In this document: one piece after another, positions 1-11,040 of the stretch
Layout: every line of letters starts with the position of its first letter
Position numbering within the stretch: the first letter of the stretch is position 1
Origin: Chelydra serpentina
Taxonomy: Eukaryota > Chordata > Testudines > Chelydridae
Direction of reading: 5' to 3'
Length of the DNA: 64,000 nt
Assembly: GCA_037349315.1 (NCBI GenBank)
Contig: JBAIAC010000138.1
Coordinates: 372,001-436,000, forward strand
Translations under genes and position numbers: made by a program
Notes under the pieces: generated by a model
What the model was told of the DNA's origin: nothing
Databases searched by the model: none
The model's input: only the letters and a program-made list of their open reading frames with translations

Positions 1-696
1 TAATTATATAGATAAATAGACAGCTAGTTGGATAAATAGATAGATAGATAATTAGTTAATTAGATCGATAATTAGACAGATAGAATGAGAATTAGATAAT
101 TATATAGATAGAGAGATAATTAGATAGATAGAAAATTAGATAATTAGAAAGATAGATAAATAGCTAGATAATTAGACAGCTAGATAGATAATTAGATAGA
201 TAATTAGATAGATAGATAATTAGATAGATAGAAAATTAGATAATTAGAAAGATAGATAATTAGATAGATAATTAGAAAGCTAGATAGATAATTAGAAAAT
301 TAGTTAATTAGATAGATAGATAATTAGATAGGTATGTTGATTATTAGATAGGTAGATAATTAGATAGATAAATAGATAGATAGATATTTAGAAAGAGAGA
401 TAATTAGATAGATATTTAGATAGCTGGATAGATAATTCGATAGATAATCAGATAGATAGATAATTAGATAGATTATTAGATAAATACATAGATAATTAGA
501 TAGCTAAATAGATAGCTAGATAGATAATTAGAAAAAAAGCTAATTAGTTAATTAGATCGATAATTAGATAGATAGAGAATTAGATAGATAATTAGATAGA
601 TAGATAATTAGATAGATAGAAAATTAGATAATTAGAAAGATAGATAATTAGATAGATAATTAGAAAGCTAGATAGATAATTAGATAGATAGATAAT

Positions 697-728
<32 letters not shown>

Positions 729-3700
729 TAGATAGATAGGTTGATTATTAGATAGATGAATAATCAGATAGATGATTGGATAGATAGATGATTAGATAGA
801 TAGATAGATGATTAGATAGATAAACAGATAATTAGACAGTTAATTAGATAGACAGATAATTGGATAATTAGATAGATAGTTAGCAAGATAGATAATTAGA
901 GAGATAGATAATTAGAGAGATAGATAATTAGATAGATAATTAGATGGATAGATAATTAGATAGATAATTAGATATTTAGATAGATAAATAGTAAGATAGA
1001 AAATTAGATAATTAATAAGATTGATAATTAGATAGTTTCATAGATAATTAGATAGATAGGTTGATTATTATATAGATAGATAATTAGATAGATAATTAGA
1101 TACATAGATGATTAGATAGATAATTTGATAGATAATTAGAGAGATAGATAATTAGATAGATAATTAGAGAGATAGTTATTAGATAGATAAATATATAATT
1201 AGATATATAATTAGATAGATAAGCAGATAATTAGATAGTTAATTAGATAGACAGATAATTAGATAATTAGATAGATAGATAGATAGATAGATAATTAGAT
1301 ATATAGATAGATAATTTGATAAACAATTAGAGAGCTAAAAAGATAGCAAGCTAGATAATTAGATAGATAGATAATTAGTTAATTAGAGAGATAGATAATT
1401 AGATAGATTGGTAGATTATTAAATTGATAGATAATTAAATAGATAGAAAATTAGATAATTAGAAAGATAGATCCTTAGATAATTAGATAGATAGATAGAT
1501 AATTATATAGATATGTAGATTATTAGATAGGTAGATAATTAGACAGATAGATAATTAGATAATTAGATAGATAATTAGATATATAATTAGATTTATAGAT
1601 AATTAGATAGATAAATAGATAATTAGAGATGTAGGTAATTAGATAATTACATATTAGGTAATTAAATAGATAAATAGATAGATCGATATTTCGATAGCTA
1701 GATAGATAATTAGATAGATAGATAGAAAATTAGATAATTAGAAAGATACATAATTACATAGATAATTAGATAGATAGAGATATAATTAGATAGATAGGTA
1801 GATTATTAGATAGATAGATAATTAGATAGATTATTAGATAAATACATAGATAATTAGATAGATAAATAGACAGCTAGATAGATAAATAGATAGATAGATA
1901 ATTAGTTAATTAGATCGATAATTAGATAGAATGAGAATTAGATAATTATATAGATAGAGAGATAATTAGATAGATAGAAAATTAGATAATTAGAAAGACA
2001 GATAAATAGCTAGATAATTAGACAGCTAGATAGATAATTAGATAGATAATTAGATAGATAGATAATTAGATAGATTGGTAGATAATTAGATAGATAGATA
2101 AATAATTAGATAGATAGAAAATTAGATAATTAGAAAGTTACATAATTACATAGATAATTAGATAGATAGAGAGATAATTAGATAGATAGGTAGATTATTA
2201 GCTAGATAGATAATTATAAGATAAATACAGAGATAAATAGACAGCTAGATAGATAATTAGATAGATAGATAATTAGTTAATTACAACGATAATTAGACAG
2301 ATATATAGAGAATTAGAGATGTAGGTAATTAGATAATTACATATTAGGAAATTAAATAGATAAATAGATAGATAGATATTTAGATAGCTAGATAGATAAT
2401 TAGATTGATAGAGAAATAATTAGAAAGATAGATAATTAGATAGATAATTAGACAGCTATATAGCTAATTAGATAGATAGATAATTAGGTAGATTGGTAGA
2501 TTATTAGATAGATAGATAATTAAATAGATAGAAAACTAGATAATTAGAAAGAAAGATACTTAGATAATTAGATAGATAGATAATTAGATAAATATGTAGA
2601 TTATTAGATAGGTAGATAATTGGATAGATAATTAGATATATAGATAATTAGATAGATAGATAGATAATTAGATAGATAGATGATTAGATACATAGATAGA
2701 TATTAGATAAATAAACAGATAATTAGATAGTTAATTAGATAGACAGATAATTGGATAATTAGATAGATAGTTAGCAAGATAGATAATTAGAGAGATAGAT
2801 ATATAATAAGAGAGATAGATAATTAGATAGATAGATATTAGATAGATAAATAGATATTAGATAGATAATTAGATGGATAGATAATTAGATATTTAGATAG
2901 ATAAATAGATAGATAGAAAATTAGATAATTAATAAGATAGATAATTAGATAGCTAGATAGATAATTAGATAGATAGGTTGATTATTATATAGATAGATAA
3001 TTAGATAGATAATTAGAGAGATAGTTATTAGATAGATAAATATATAATTAGATATATAATTAGATAGATAAGCAGATAATTAGATAATTAGATTGGTAGT
3101 TTATTAGATAGATAGATAATTAAATAGATAGAAAATTAGATAATTAGAAATATAGATCCTTAGATAATTAGATAGATAGATAGATAATTAGATAGATATG
3201 TCGATTATTAGATAGGTAGATAATTAGATAGATAATTACATAGATAGATAATTAGAGATGTAGGTAATTAGATAATTACATATTAGGTAATTAAATAGAT
3301 AAATAGATAGATAGATATTTAGATAGCTAGATAGTTAATTAGATACATAGATAAATAATTAGATAGATAGAAAATTAGATAATTAGAAAGTTACATAATT
3401 ACATAGATAATTAGATATATAGAGAGATAATTAGATAGATAATTAGATAGATAGATAATTAGATAGGTTATTAGATAAATAAATAGATAATTAGAAATAT
3501 AAATAGATAGCTAGATAGATAATTAGATAGCTAGATAATTAGATAGATAGATAATTAGATAGATTGGTAGATTATTAAATAGATAGATAATTATATAGAT
3601 AGATAGAAAATTAGATAGATAGAAAATTAGATAATTAGAAAGACAGAGAATTAGATAGATATGTTGATTATTAGATAGGTAGATAATTAGATAGATAAAT

Positions 3701-4348
3701 AGATAGATAGATAATTAGATAGATTATTAGATAAATATATAGATAATTGGATAGATAAATAGATAGCTAGATCGATAATTAGATAGATAGATAGAGAATT
3801 AGATAGATAATTATATAGCTAGATAGATAATTAGATAGATAGAAAATTAGATAATTAGAAATATAGATAAATAGCTAGATAATTAGACAGCTAGACAGAT
3901 AATTAGATAGATAATTAGATAGATTGGTAGATTATTAGATAGATAGGTTGATTATTATATAGATGGATAATTAGATAGATAATTAGATAAATATGTAGTT
4001 TATTAGATAGATGGATAATTAGATAGATAATTAGATAGATAGATGATTAGATAGATAGATATTAGATAGATAAACAGATAATTAGATAGTTAATTAGATA
4101 GACAGATAGTTGGATAATTAAATAGATAGTTAGCAAGATAGATAATTAGATAGATAATTAGAGAAATAGATAGATAATTAGAGAGATAGATAGATAATTA
4201 GATAGATAGATAATTAGATAGCTATATATTAGATAGATAGATATTAGATAGATAATTAGATATTTAGATAGATAAATAGATAGATAGAAAATTAGATAAT
4301 TAATGAGATAGATAATTAGATAGCTAGATAGATAATTAGATAGATAGG
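1..4348. repeat. GATA/ATTA (Bkm-like) satellite array 1
   Basis: This is a continuous array of tetranucleotide GATA units mixed with ATTA, so that the commonest period is a 12-mer of the form GATAATTAGATA. Minor variants (GACA, GAAA, GTAG, TTAG) are scattered through it. TAG and TAA occur in all frames, so it cannot code. Recognisable longer words recur, for example a block containing GATAGAATGAGAAT near 85 and near 1926, and a GTAGGTAATTAGATAATTAC block near 1630, 2311 and 3251. GATA/GACA repeats are known as Bkm-type satellite, often enriched on sex chromosomes or microchromosomes in reptiles and birds; whether that holds here is not visible. The right edge is abrupt at unique sequence. Confidence 0.97.
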
Positions 4349-5026
4349 TTGGCCACCCCTGTTGTAGGGACTGGTGGGGGCTCGTGTTGCAACGGTCAGT
4401 TCTCAGCGTTCCCTTTTGATTTGAATGTGGGCATCTTTCAGTTCTCCTGCAGCTTCAGCCTTTCAAGTGCCTTGGAGGCAGAATTCGATTATTTTCTCTT
4501 TCCGCAGACTAGTCTGGGTGAATTTCCATGGATATAACCTAAAGGGAAGATAACAAAACTGGTGTCGAATTTAGATTGATATTTCCATAAATAGTATTTC
4601 CCTTGGGGAATGGGAACTCCTAATGCACTCCTGGCCTTCAAGTAGAGAATATAAACCTTTTGTCTCATGTAATGATTGTCTCATGTATGTGTATCTCCGA
4701 ATTTACATGATTGAAACACACATAAATGAGCTCAAATATGCAGAAAAAATAAATCTGAAGCTATTGAAAGTGCTACAGCTCCACTCCCATCCCCTAGCTG
4801 TCATCTTGGTAGTTCTCTCAGAAATAATCTCATGGAGATAGACTTCAAAACCCCCATTGGGCTATATAAAATAGATGTGTAAATTCCCCCCTGCAATTCC
4901 TTTCCAGGAAAGGAGTTTAAATAAACTGCCGACCAGATTTCCCATGGGTCTCGGTGTGATTTCTTTGTTATTGTTTTGGTGGCCTAACTTCTGATTGGAC
5001 GTTATAAAGAGTATGGGAAATTGTTC
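4349..5026. other. Unique-looking sequence without a recognised gene
   Basis: This stretch follows the satellite edge directly. The short open frames here (62 and 72 codons) have no recognisable motif and look like chance. I see no splice-consistent exon, RNA gene or complete transposon in it. Confidence 0.5.
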
Positions 5027-5034
5027 ATTTAAAG

Positions 5035-5786
5035 CAGGCCTGCACTCGTAAAGCGGCGAGGACCATATTACTCCAAAGAAAACAGCTGAGGGCCGAAACC
5101 CCCCCAGCCCCGCAGAAATACCGCCCCCCCAGCACTGCCTGCTCTGCGGAAACAACCCCTCCTTCCCCAGCGCTGGGGTGTGGAAGCCTGTAGAGGGGGA
5201 AAGAAACAGCGCGCATAGGGTGACCGGATCACAGCAGTAAATAGGACCCACCCACTCCCCGCTCCGCCCCACCCGGAGGTGTGACTGAGGAAGGCGTGGA
5301 AGGCAGCACCTCCAGACAGCTGCAACCCTTGGAGAGGGGATGGGAACCAGACCAAGGACAATCAGACTTGTCAAGTTGGCTGACTAGAGAAGAGCAGACA
5401 CACTGACGGCCTCGGGGGTTAGAAGCAAGCACCGTCCTTTGGGAAAACCCTCTTTGCAGCATTGGGACAACCCCCAGGCCAGAGACAAGCAGAAAAAAGG
5501 ACCAACGGACACAGTCCCAGATTTTGAATTTGGGAGATTTGCCGCCAGCTCACCTGCCTGCCCGCTGCTGGCCTCTTACCTTCTGCCGCTGCCTCCGCCC
5601 CCTGCCGCTGATTCACCCACTCCCCAGCCTGGCACTGGCCTCTTCACCAGCCCGCCCACCCGCCGGCCGTCCAGCCCGCCGTTGGCTTGCCCCACCCCGC
5701 ATTTGCCTACTCACCCCCCCCACGGGCGGCACAGTGAGCCCACGCGGGCCGCATGCAGCCCCCGGTCCGCACATTGTGCAGGCCTG
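5035..5786. mobile_element. Non-autonomous hAT-type DNA transposon (MITE), 752 bp
   Basis: The element begins CAGGCCTGCAC and ends with its perfect inverse, GTGCAGGCCTG. It is flanked on both sides by the identical octamer ATTTAAAG (5027-5034 and 5787-5794). Terminal repeats beginning CAG and an 8-bp target duplication are the signature of hAT transposons. The interior is GC- and CCC-rich and has no transposase-like reading frame; the 117- and 170-codon frames crossing it run on either strand and look like composition artefacts. It must have been mobilised in trans. The perfect duplication suggests a fairly recent insertion. Confidence 0.9.
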
Positions 5787-6011
5787 ATTTAAAGTTTACT
5801 GGTTATTTTTCCCATGCTAATACATTCCAGATTTTGAAATACTTGAGAATAAGTCAACATATTTGCAGCTGCTAATCCATCTTTCCCGCCCCTCAAACCT
5901 TCTAGATGACAATCTTTTGTTCCTTTTACTGGGTTCTCTGGGAACAGAGGCTTATTGGTTTTCACCTTGGCCTTATCTGTCCCCAGTGTCCGAGCATTCT
6001 GTGCACAAAGG

Positions 6012-6283
6012 AGTGACGTTATTGACAATAACTGCGACCATACAGATCATTGTTACAACCAAGGTCCTGTAGTGGCACCAAATCTTATATAAAGGGGATC
6101 AAACCAGGTTATGCTTGGCTGGTTATGATTATGCCATTTATATGCATGTATCAGTTTTGTAGTTGAAGTTATGAATATTGGCTTCATACTGTCTGTAGTT
6201 CAATGGCTTTATACTGTATGTCTGTATTTCAAACTGGGGCTGGGCTTCTGGGACCCAGGACAAGCTATCAGCTCTGCCAGGCA
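6012..6283 (+). mobile_element. Partial LTR element: membrane-protein gene tail plus LTR start
   Basis: This is a third, fragmentary copy of the element described at 15146-22453. The first 75 bases match the 3' end of its membrane-protein gene, and the rest matches the first ~190 bases of the LTR. The first 14 bases of the LTR are deleted here. The copy is cut off at 6283, where an inverted GATA/TATC satellite patch begins. Orientation is plus, the same as the complete copy 9 kb downstream. Confidence 0.88.
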
Positions 6284-6462
6284 TAGAGAGAGATATTGAT
6301 AGATATTGATTCTCTATGTATCTAATTATCTATCTTTCTAAATATATAATTATAATTATCTATCTTTCTAATTATCTAATTTTAACAAATTTATTTGAGA
6401 TATATCTATCTGTCTAATTATCGATTAATTAACTAATTATCTATCTATCTAATTATCTATCT
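6284..6462. repeat. Short inverted satellite patch (TATC/TAAT)
   Basis: The pyrimidine-side strand of the GATA satellite is on the plus strand here (TATC, AATTATC, TTTCTAATTATC). This is opposite to every large array in the window. It separates the truncated LTR fragment from the linker-histone-like remnant, so it marks a rearrangement joint. Confidence 0.9.
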
Positions 6463-6738
6463 AACAAGAACCAGCCAGTGACTCTGAGGAGGAAAATAGC
6501 CACCAAGAAGCTGGCTAGAGCTGCCAGGATCCCCAGAAAGGCCACCACGCCCATGTCCAGGAGTAGTCCTAAGGGACTGCAGCAGGGACAAAAAAAGGCC
6601 GAGTAGAGCCCCCCAAAGGTCACTGCTAACAAACCCCAGAAGGTGGTCAAGAGCCCACCTGAAAGCAAGACAGGAGAGAGCAAGGCTAAAACCAAACCCA
6701 AAGCCAGGGCTAAGCAGGTGGCCCTGAGAAAGAAATGA
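6463..6738 (+). pseudogene. Linker-histone (H1-like) C-terminal tail remnant
   Basis: The plus-strand frame starting at 6463 reads about 91 codons and ends at a TGA at 6736-6738, with one internal TAG at 6604-6606. Its product is overwhelmingly Lys, Ala, Pro, Ser and Thr, with repeated SPPK-like, TKPKA, SKAKT and RAKQVALRKK segments. That is the composition and rhythm of the disordered DNA-binding tail of linker histone H1. No winged-helix globular domain is present, because the sequence upstream is satellite. H1 tails bind linker DNA and compact chromatin; this piece cannot do so as it stands. It could be the last exon of an intron-containing oocyte-type H1 or part of a retrocopy. The assignment rests on composition, not on a diagnostic motif. 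Confidence 0.55.
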
Positions 6739-7790
6739 AGAGATTTCCATGGGGATGACTTCTGCTCCCCTAATGCTCTTTTATGACTTACGCCGGACAA
6801 ACAGCCCCACGGAGAGCAAAGTAAGGTGGTGGCAGTGACGGGGTGGGAGAGGAGGGTGTTTCTCTTACACAGGGGAAGTGTTGTGTTTTGTGAAGCACCT
6901 TCCAGATGAATGCAGCACTGACAGGGGGTCTGCCCATGACTCCTACGTGAGTTTGTGATCTGCTTCTGCTGTTTACGAGGGACACTCGCTATTTGAGGCA
7001 TAGATACGCAGCACATCTGGGATGACGACAGGTTACAAATGCTGGGTTCAATGACAGATGAGATCGGGGAGGTTCTGGAAGGGGAATGGCAGCGCCACAC
7101 GGGGTCCTAATACTCAGACAGGGGCCTCACTTTCACTTCCCCTTTGTTTTCCATCACTCATTCCCTAGCAGCCCCTCCACACACACACAGAGTCACAACC
7201 CTCTCTGTGTCCCACACACACTCCATTGGCGACAGCCTCTCTGTGACTCCCCCAGATGGGGCTTGTCTCTGCATCACCCCAGCAGGGAAGGAGAGAGTCT
7301 GAAGGAGGACAAGAGACAGGTGGGGCTAGAGAGGAATGGAAGAGACACTTCCTCCTCCTCCTCTTAACAGACACCTTAATCTCTCCCTTGAGAAGTTCCA
7401 GCCCTAGGTGGTTCAATCCAGTCACCTACCCATTACCAGCTGGTGGCAGGACCCAGCTTTAGCACTGAAGGATGCCCCTGTTCCTGCTTTCCTGAGGGAC
7501 TATAACTTGGATTTTGTGTGGTTCACTCAACTCCCTCCCCCGCCCCCAGATCCATCCTTGAGACAAGGAGGCCAGCACGTCAATGTGTGCTCCAGGGGGC
7601 AAGGGGTTAGCGCACAGTACTTCTAGAGCAGTGCTGAGGGGAGGGATGCTGAGGTGGGGAGTTTAAGCTTTACCTGAAGCACTGTCTGTTTTCTTTAATT
7701 AAATGACATCTGCCATTCATCCTGCCCTGTGGAAAATACAATCCCAGCTCAGTAGACACTGAGAAAGGGAGACATCAAGGTCAGTCCCCT
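6739..7790. other. No gene recognised
   Basis: This is ordinary single-copy-looking DNA with a CA/CACACA microsatellite near 7176-7195. It probably contains the 3' flank of the histone-like remnant. I see no exon that I can support. Confidence 0.5.
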
Positions 7791-7955
7791 TCACTTGTGA
7801 CTTTGTCTCAACCTATTTGCCATTGTGGGGTGCATATGCAGCTGTGTGTTATGTGGGCTGCATCCACACAATATCTACACTAATTGTGTGTCTCTGAGGA
7901 TGTCACATGGGCCGCACATCTGCTGATTGGGCCCCAGGCTGAAAATCACAGAGCG
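7791..7955 (-). mobile_element. hAT (Charlie-like) MITE, degenerate
   Basis: Read on the minus strand, the end is a decayed version of CAGTGGTTCTCAACC followed by a 'gcggcccaatcagc'-type interior. The opposite end carries 'ctcaacctatttgcc'. This matches the widespread amniote MITE whose two termini are CAGTGGTTCTCAACC inverted repeats. Both termini have drifted here and no target duplication can be read. Confidence 0.6.
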
Positions 7956-8175
7956 CAGGGCAGAATCTACAGCTATGTGATACTCTGCTGTCCACCAACC
8001 CTCTGTGTCGCGATGGCTCAAGCAGGTTTGGGAGGCGGCAGGCGGCTGCCTCCCAGCTCCAGGCTCAGCTGCTGAGTGGGGAGCCAAGAGGCTGCCATGG
8101 TGAGCCCTCCCCCGTCCCCCCGCTGCCCACAGGAGGGGGCTGGCTGTGGGGGGGGTGGCGTTAGCTGAGGGGCGC

Positions 8176-8230
8176 AGGGCTGGTGCAAGGAAGTTTTGCC
8201 TAGGGTGTGAAACGTCCTTGCACCGGCCCT
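8176..8230. repeat. Foldback (hairpin) repeat
   Basis: Two 21-base arms, 8176-8196 and 8210-8230, are inverted copies with two mismatches around a 13-base loop. The arm core is GGTGCAAGGA. It lies in a CG-rich dispersed-repeat context and is probably the end of a foldback MITE. Confidence 0.65.
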
Positions 8231-8539
8231 GCCCGGACACCCCCTCCATCTACTCCTGGGGATTCTGCGCCACTGCGCACAAGCAGAATTCATGTCTGGA
8301 ACCCGTTATTATCCGCACAGAAAATACACTCTGGCCAAGAAGTGCTGCAGTTCCACTTTTTGCCCACCAGAATCTGCGGCAATGGTTAAAAAATTTGGCC
8401 CCGACCGTTTCTTGTTTCCGCAGACTAGACATTTTAGCAAACTTTAGAATTCCTTGTTGCCAAACACTGTGAAACTCCCCTTTCTCCTTCACAGAGGGCT
8501 TTAACCCCCCTTATCTCACTCAGGCTCACGACTGCCCTG

Positions 8540-8690
8540 AGCTCGAGAATTGTCCCTGTTCCCATTGGACAGATGAGGAGGAGCCTGAGGTACAGAGAAG
8601 GGAAGTGACCTACCCAAGGGCCTACACAGCAAGGCGGTGGCAGAGGCAGAAAGAGAAGCCACCAGTCCTGACTCCTGTTCTAACGGACAA
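8540..8690 (+). mobile_element. MIR-like SINE fragment
   Basis: The order of words is that of the MIR core: 'cccattggacagatgagga', then 'gcctgaggtacagagaaggg', 'aagtgacctacccaaggg', 'cacagcaaggcggtggcag'. MIR is a tRNA-derived SINE of amniotes. The copy is old and has no terminal duplication visible. Confidence 0.75.
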
Positions 8691-9135
8691 CCACAACCAC
8701 CCCAGAGGCAGGGATAGAGCCCAGGAATCGAGATGGTGGGGAAATTTCATTGAAACAGTTTCTGTCAGAAAATCCCATTCAGACTAAACCAATGTGTTTC
8801 TTGAAGTCATAACAAGTGGGAGGAGAGTTCTTTGCAAATCTATTTTGTTGCAAAACAAAAGCATCTTCTGTTTCTCACAGTGTGTTAAATTGTCTCGTCG
8901 CACACAAAGAGGAGACACTTAGATCTCAAAAATTAGATAAGACGCTTCAGTCTGAGCTAAGTAGTTGCTGCTCTTAACAATTTCAAACTAAAAAATACAA
9001 ATAAAATAGACTATTTCAGCTATTCTAGTATGTCATAATTTGATCTGAGTAAACGTGATAGGACACCTCATATTATGCACTACTCCTAGTGACACTCTCC
9101 AACGGATCCCATCTTCCACCCACCGTGAGGTAGGT

Positions 9136-9290
9136 AGGTAGGAGCGGATCATTATTATCCCTACTTGAAAGAGGGAGAAGCTAAGGCTGAGAAAGGAGAA
9201 TTGAATGGTCTTCGGTCACACAACCAGTCAGTGGCAGAGTTGGGAATAAGACCCCAGAGCCCTGATTTTCAAACTAACCATCGCATCTTG
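9136..9290 (+). mobile_element. MIR-like SINE fragment
   Basis: This is a second MIR core in the same orientation: 'attattatccctacttgaaa', 'gaagctaaggctgagaaagg', 'ggtcacacaaccagtcagtg', 'gcagagttgggaataagacc'. It is degenerate and its boundaries are approximate. Confidence 0.7.
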
Positions 9291-9988
9291 AATTTCATAC
9301 ATTGAATAACCTGAATAAAGTGCTCTGAAATGAGGTCCAGACCAACAACAGTGCACAGTAATTATTCAGAAAGTATTTTAGGAGAACTGGAAAGTTAGAG
9401 AGAATCATGAACTGCTCAGAGACAATTAATGCAGAGAAGCAGCAAAATTTGTCAAACATATGACTGGTTATGACTTATTTACTTGGTCTTAAAAGAGAAC
9501 AACAAGGACCTGAGTCACCTCCCTGTCAATAACTTCCTGCTCAGCCAATCAGGGTAGAGACTGAGGACGGGAAGCTGAGGGTTCTCACCAGAGAGCCCAT
9601 CGAATGGCCCAGGACACTGGTGGGGATCACTGCCCGAGCACTATTTGAGACCCACACACACACACACAGAGGGGAACAGGAGAAAGGACAAAAGAAGTAA
9701 GAGAAGAAGAGAAAGGAGGGAGGGATGGAGGAAAAGGTGAAACAAAAAGGACAAACCCTAATGTCCCCAGTGATTCTGTGGGACAAAATTCTAGGTGCGG
9801 AATAAAATTCTGCCTCCTTAAGCTCGTGTTTTCCACGCCCAGAATTCAGCTGTCACCAGATGGATCAGACTAAACAGGTTTCAAACCTCCAGGAGGCTCT
9901 TACCTTCCAAATAGGGGCATCTGTTTTCTAGTAAAATCAAAGGAGAAAACTCCAAAGAGATTCCTCCTGGCGTCTCCAAGGTTTCCCT
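9291..9988. other. No gene recognised; CA microsatellite and purine-rich tract
   Basis: A short CA microsatellite lies at 9652-9667, followed by an AG-rich tract to about 9740. The open frames on the minus strand (69 and 81 codons) mirror this low-complexity sequence and are not supported as genes. Confidence 0.5.
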
Positions 9989-10114
9989 GGCCCCTCGCCC
10001 CTGTCCTGCCTGGCTGATGTCAGCATCTCTCTGGGAGGTCACCGCCTCCCCACCAGCTTTGACTAATAGTCTGAGGTCCTGCAAACGGCCTTTGTGATGT
10101 CACTGCCACACCCC
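9989..10114 (+). repeat. 126-bp dispersed direct repeat, copy 1
   Basis: This segment matches 29980-30105 over its whole length with only a few substitutions and no indel (126 bases in both). It begins 'ggcccctcgcc' and ends 'tcactgccacacccc'. It contains no open frame. It may be part of a dispersed family, or a relic of a segmental duplication 20 kb apart. Confidence 0.85.
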
Positions 10115-10788
10115 TCCCTTGCTGTGCTAATGTCCTGCCGCTGGCCAGACACTTTGGAGGTTTGAGCTACTCCCTGGGGATCACCCCACTCAATGAGTGT
10201 TCATTCTAGGAAGCAAGCCGGCTAGACAGGAAAACATCAGACGCTGCTGCCAATGCTCCACTCAGTTTTTCAGAAATTTGTAGAATTATCCTGAATTGAT
10301 ACTCTCAGAAGTGTTCCAACAAAGGCAGCATCGTTACAGCTGCACAAAGCTCTTGGCTGCCTCATGTCTCCTCAGGGCCATGCTGCCCCAGCCTGAATCA
10401 CGTCCGCAGCCTGGCCCACCCCGGCTGATGGAGCGCAGAGCCGCACGAGTCAATGGCAGGTCGCATTGGGAGCCTTGGATCTTTCCCCCGACAGCCACAC
10501 GGAGCTCCCTAGCGTCCCGAGAACCTCCCTCGTGTTCTCCCACAGCAGCCGCCTCCCGGTGTGGGTAGGAAAAGGGGACGAGGAAGCGCTGCTGCCTCAG
10601 GCCAGGACAGGAGCCCTCACCATGCCCAGGCCTGTCTCTTGCCGTCAGCCCAGGCAGCCAGAGGGGCCGGGGAGCTCCCTGGCAGGCCACCGCCTCAGCC
10701 ACCTCTTGCCTCATGGCCTAGGCTCTTGGCGCTTTGCTGGTTGCCGCCTCGCTTGAAGTCCCAGAGCAAAAAGAAACAAGCACGTGCC
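10115..10788. other. No gene recognised
   Basis: Moderately GC-rich DNA. Frames on both strands (90, 96 and 126 codons) overlap each other and show no family motif. I see no RNA gene or transposon end before the tRNA-like sequence at 10789. Confidence 0.45.
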
Positions 10789-10860
10789 TAGCAGAGGATG
10801 GCTTTGATCCATCAACCTCTGGGTTATGGGTCCAGCACGCTGCCACTAAACCACTCTGCT
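10789..10860 (-). tRNA. tRNA-iMet (CAT)-like gene, probably decayed
   Basis: On the minus strand the 72 bases line up end to end with vertebrate initiator tRNA-Met. The acceptor is AGCAGAG/CTCTGCT with the initiator A1:U72 pair, the anticodon loop is CCCATAA, and the T stem is GATGG/CCATC. Damage is visible. The third initiator G:C pair of the anticodon stem is A:C, the D stem has one mismatch, and the initiator A60 of the T loop is G. The A box remains acceptable. A run of five T on the transcribed strand (10767-10771 as A) lies 18 bases downstream and could terminate Pol III. It could be a pseudogene or a tRNA-derived repeat. Confidence 0.8.
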
Positions 10861-10983
10861 GGCTCTTTACCTACTGCACCCAGCACCCAGCGTCCAGGAT
10901 TCCTACTAACGCCTTGCAAGCGATAGCGCTCGCAGACAGATGTGCAGGCTGCTAGGCAGTAGCCTTGGTGACACCAGACTTTT

Positions 10984-11040
10984 GTCTCTGTGGCACAATG
11001 GGTCAGTGCGTTTGGCTATTAACTGAAAGGCTGGTGGTTT
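10984..11040 (+). pseudogene. 5' fragment of tRNA-Asn, truncated in the T arm
   Basis: The first 57 bases match vertebrate tRNA-Asn from position 1 (GTCTCTGTGGC type) through the D arm, anticodon arm and the first strand of the T stem (TGGTGGTTT). The anticodon would be ATT. The match stops abruptly and CR1-type LINE 5' sequence follows with no gap. The 3' half, including the acceptor strand, is missing, so it cannot make a tRNA. Confidence 0.82.

Noticed and set aside
1..4348. Possible CRISPR array because of regular short repeats
   Set aside because: There is no repeat-unique spacer alternation. The sequence is a degenerate tetranucleotide satellite in a vertebrate genome.
5215..5240. A TAGGGTGACC word that might be an end of the TAGGGTGACCAGA MITE
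   Set aside because: Only about ten bases match, the partner end is missing, and it lies inside another MITE.
5439..5792. 117-codon Pro-rich frame as a gene
   Set aside because: It lies within and ends just beyond a hAT MITE with exact terminal repeats and duplication. The frame reflects CCC-rich composition.
6453..7100. Minus-strand 215-codon frame with a very hydrophobic, multi-TM-like C-terminus
   Set aside because: It is the antisense shadow of the Lys/Ala-rich linker-histone-like frame (AAG read backwards gives Leu). No start context or family match supports it.
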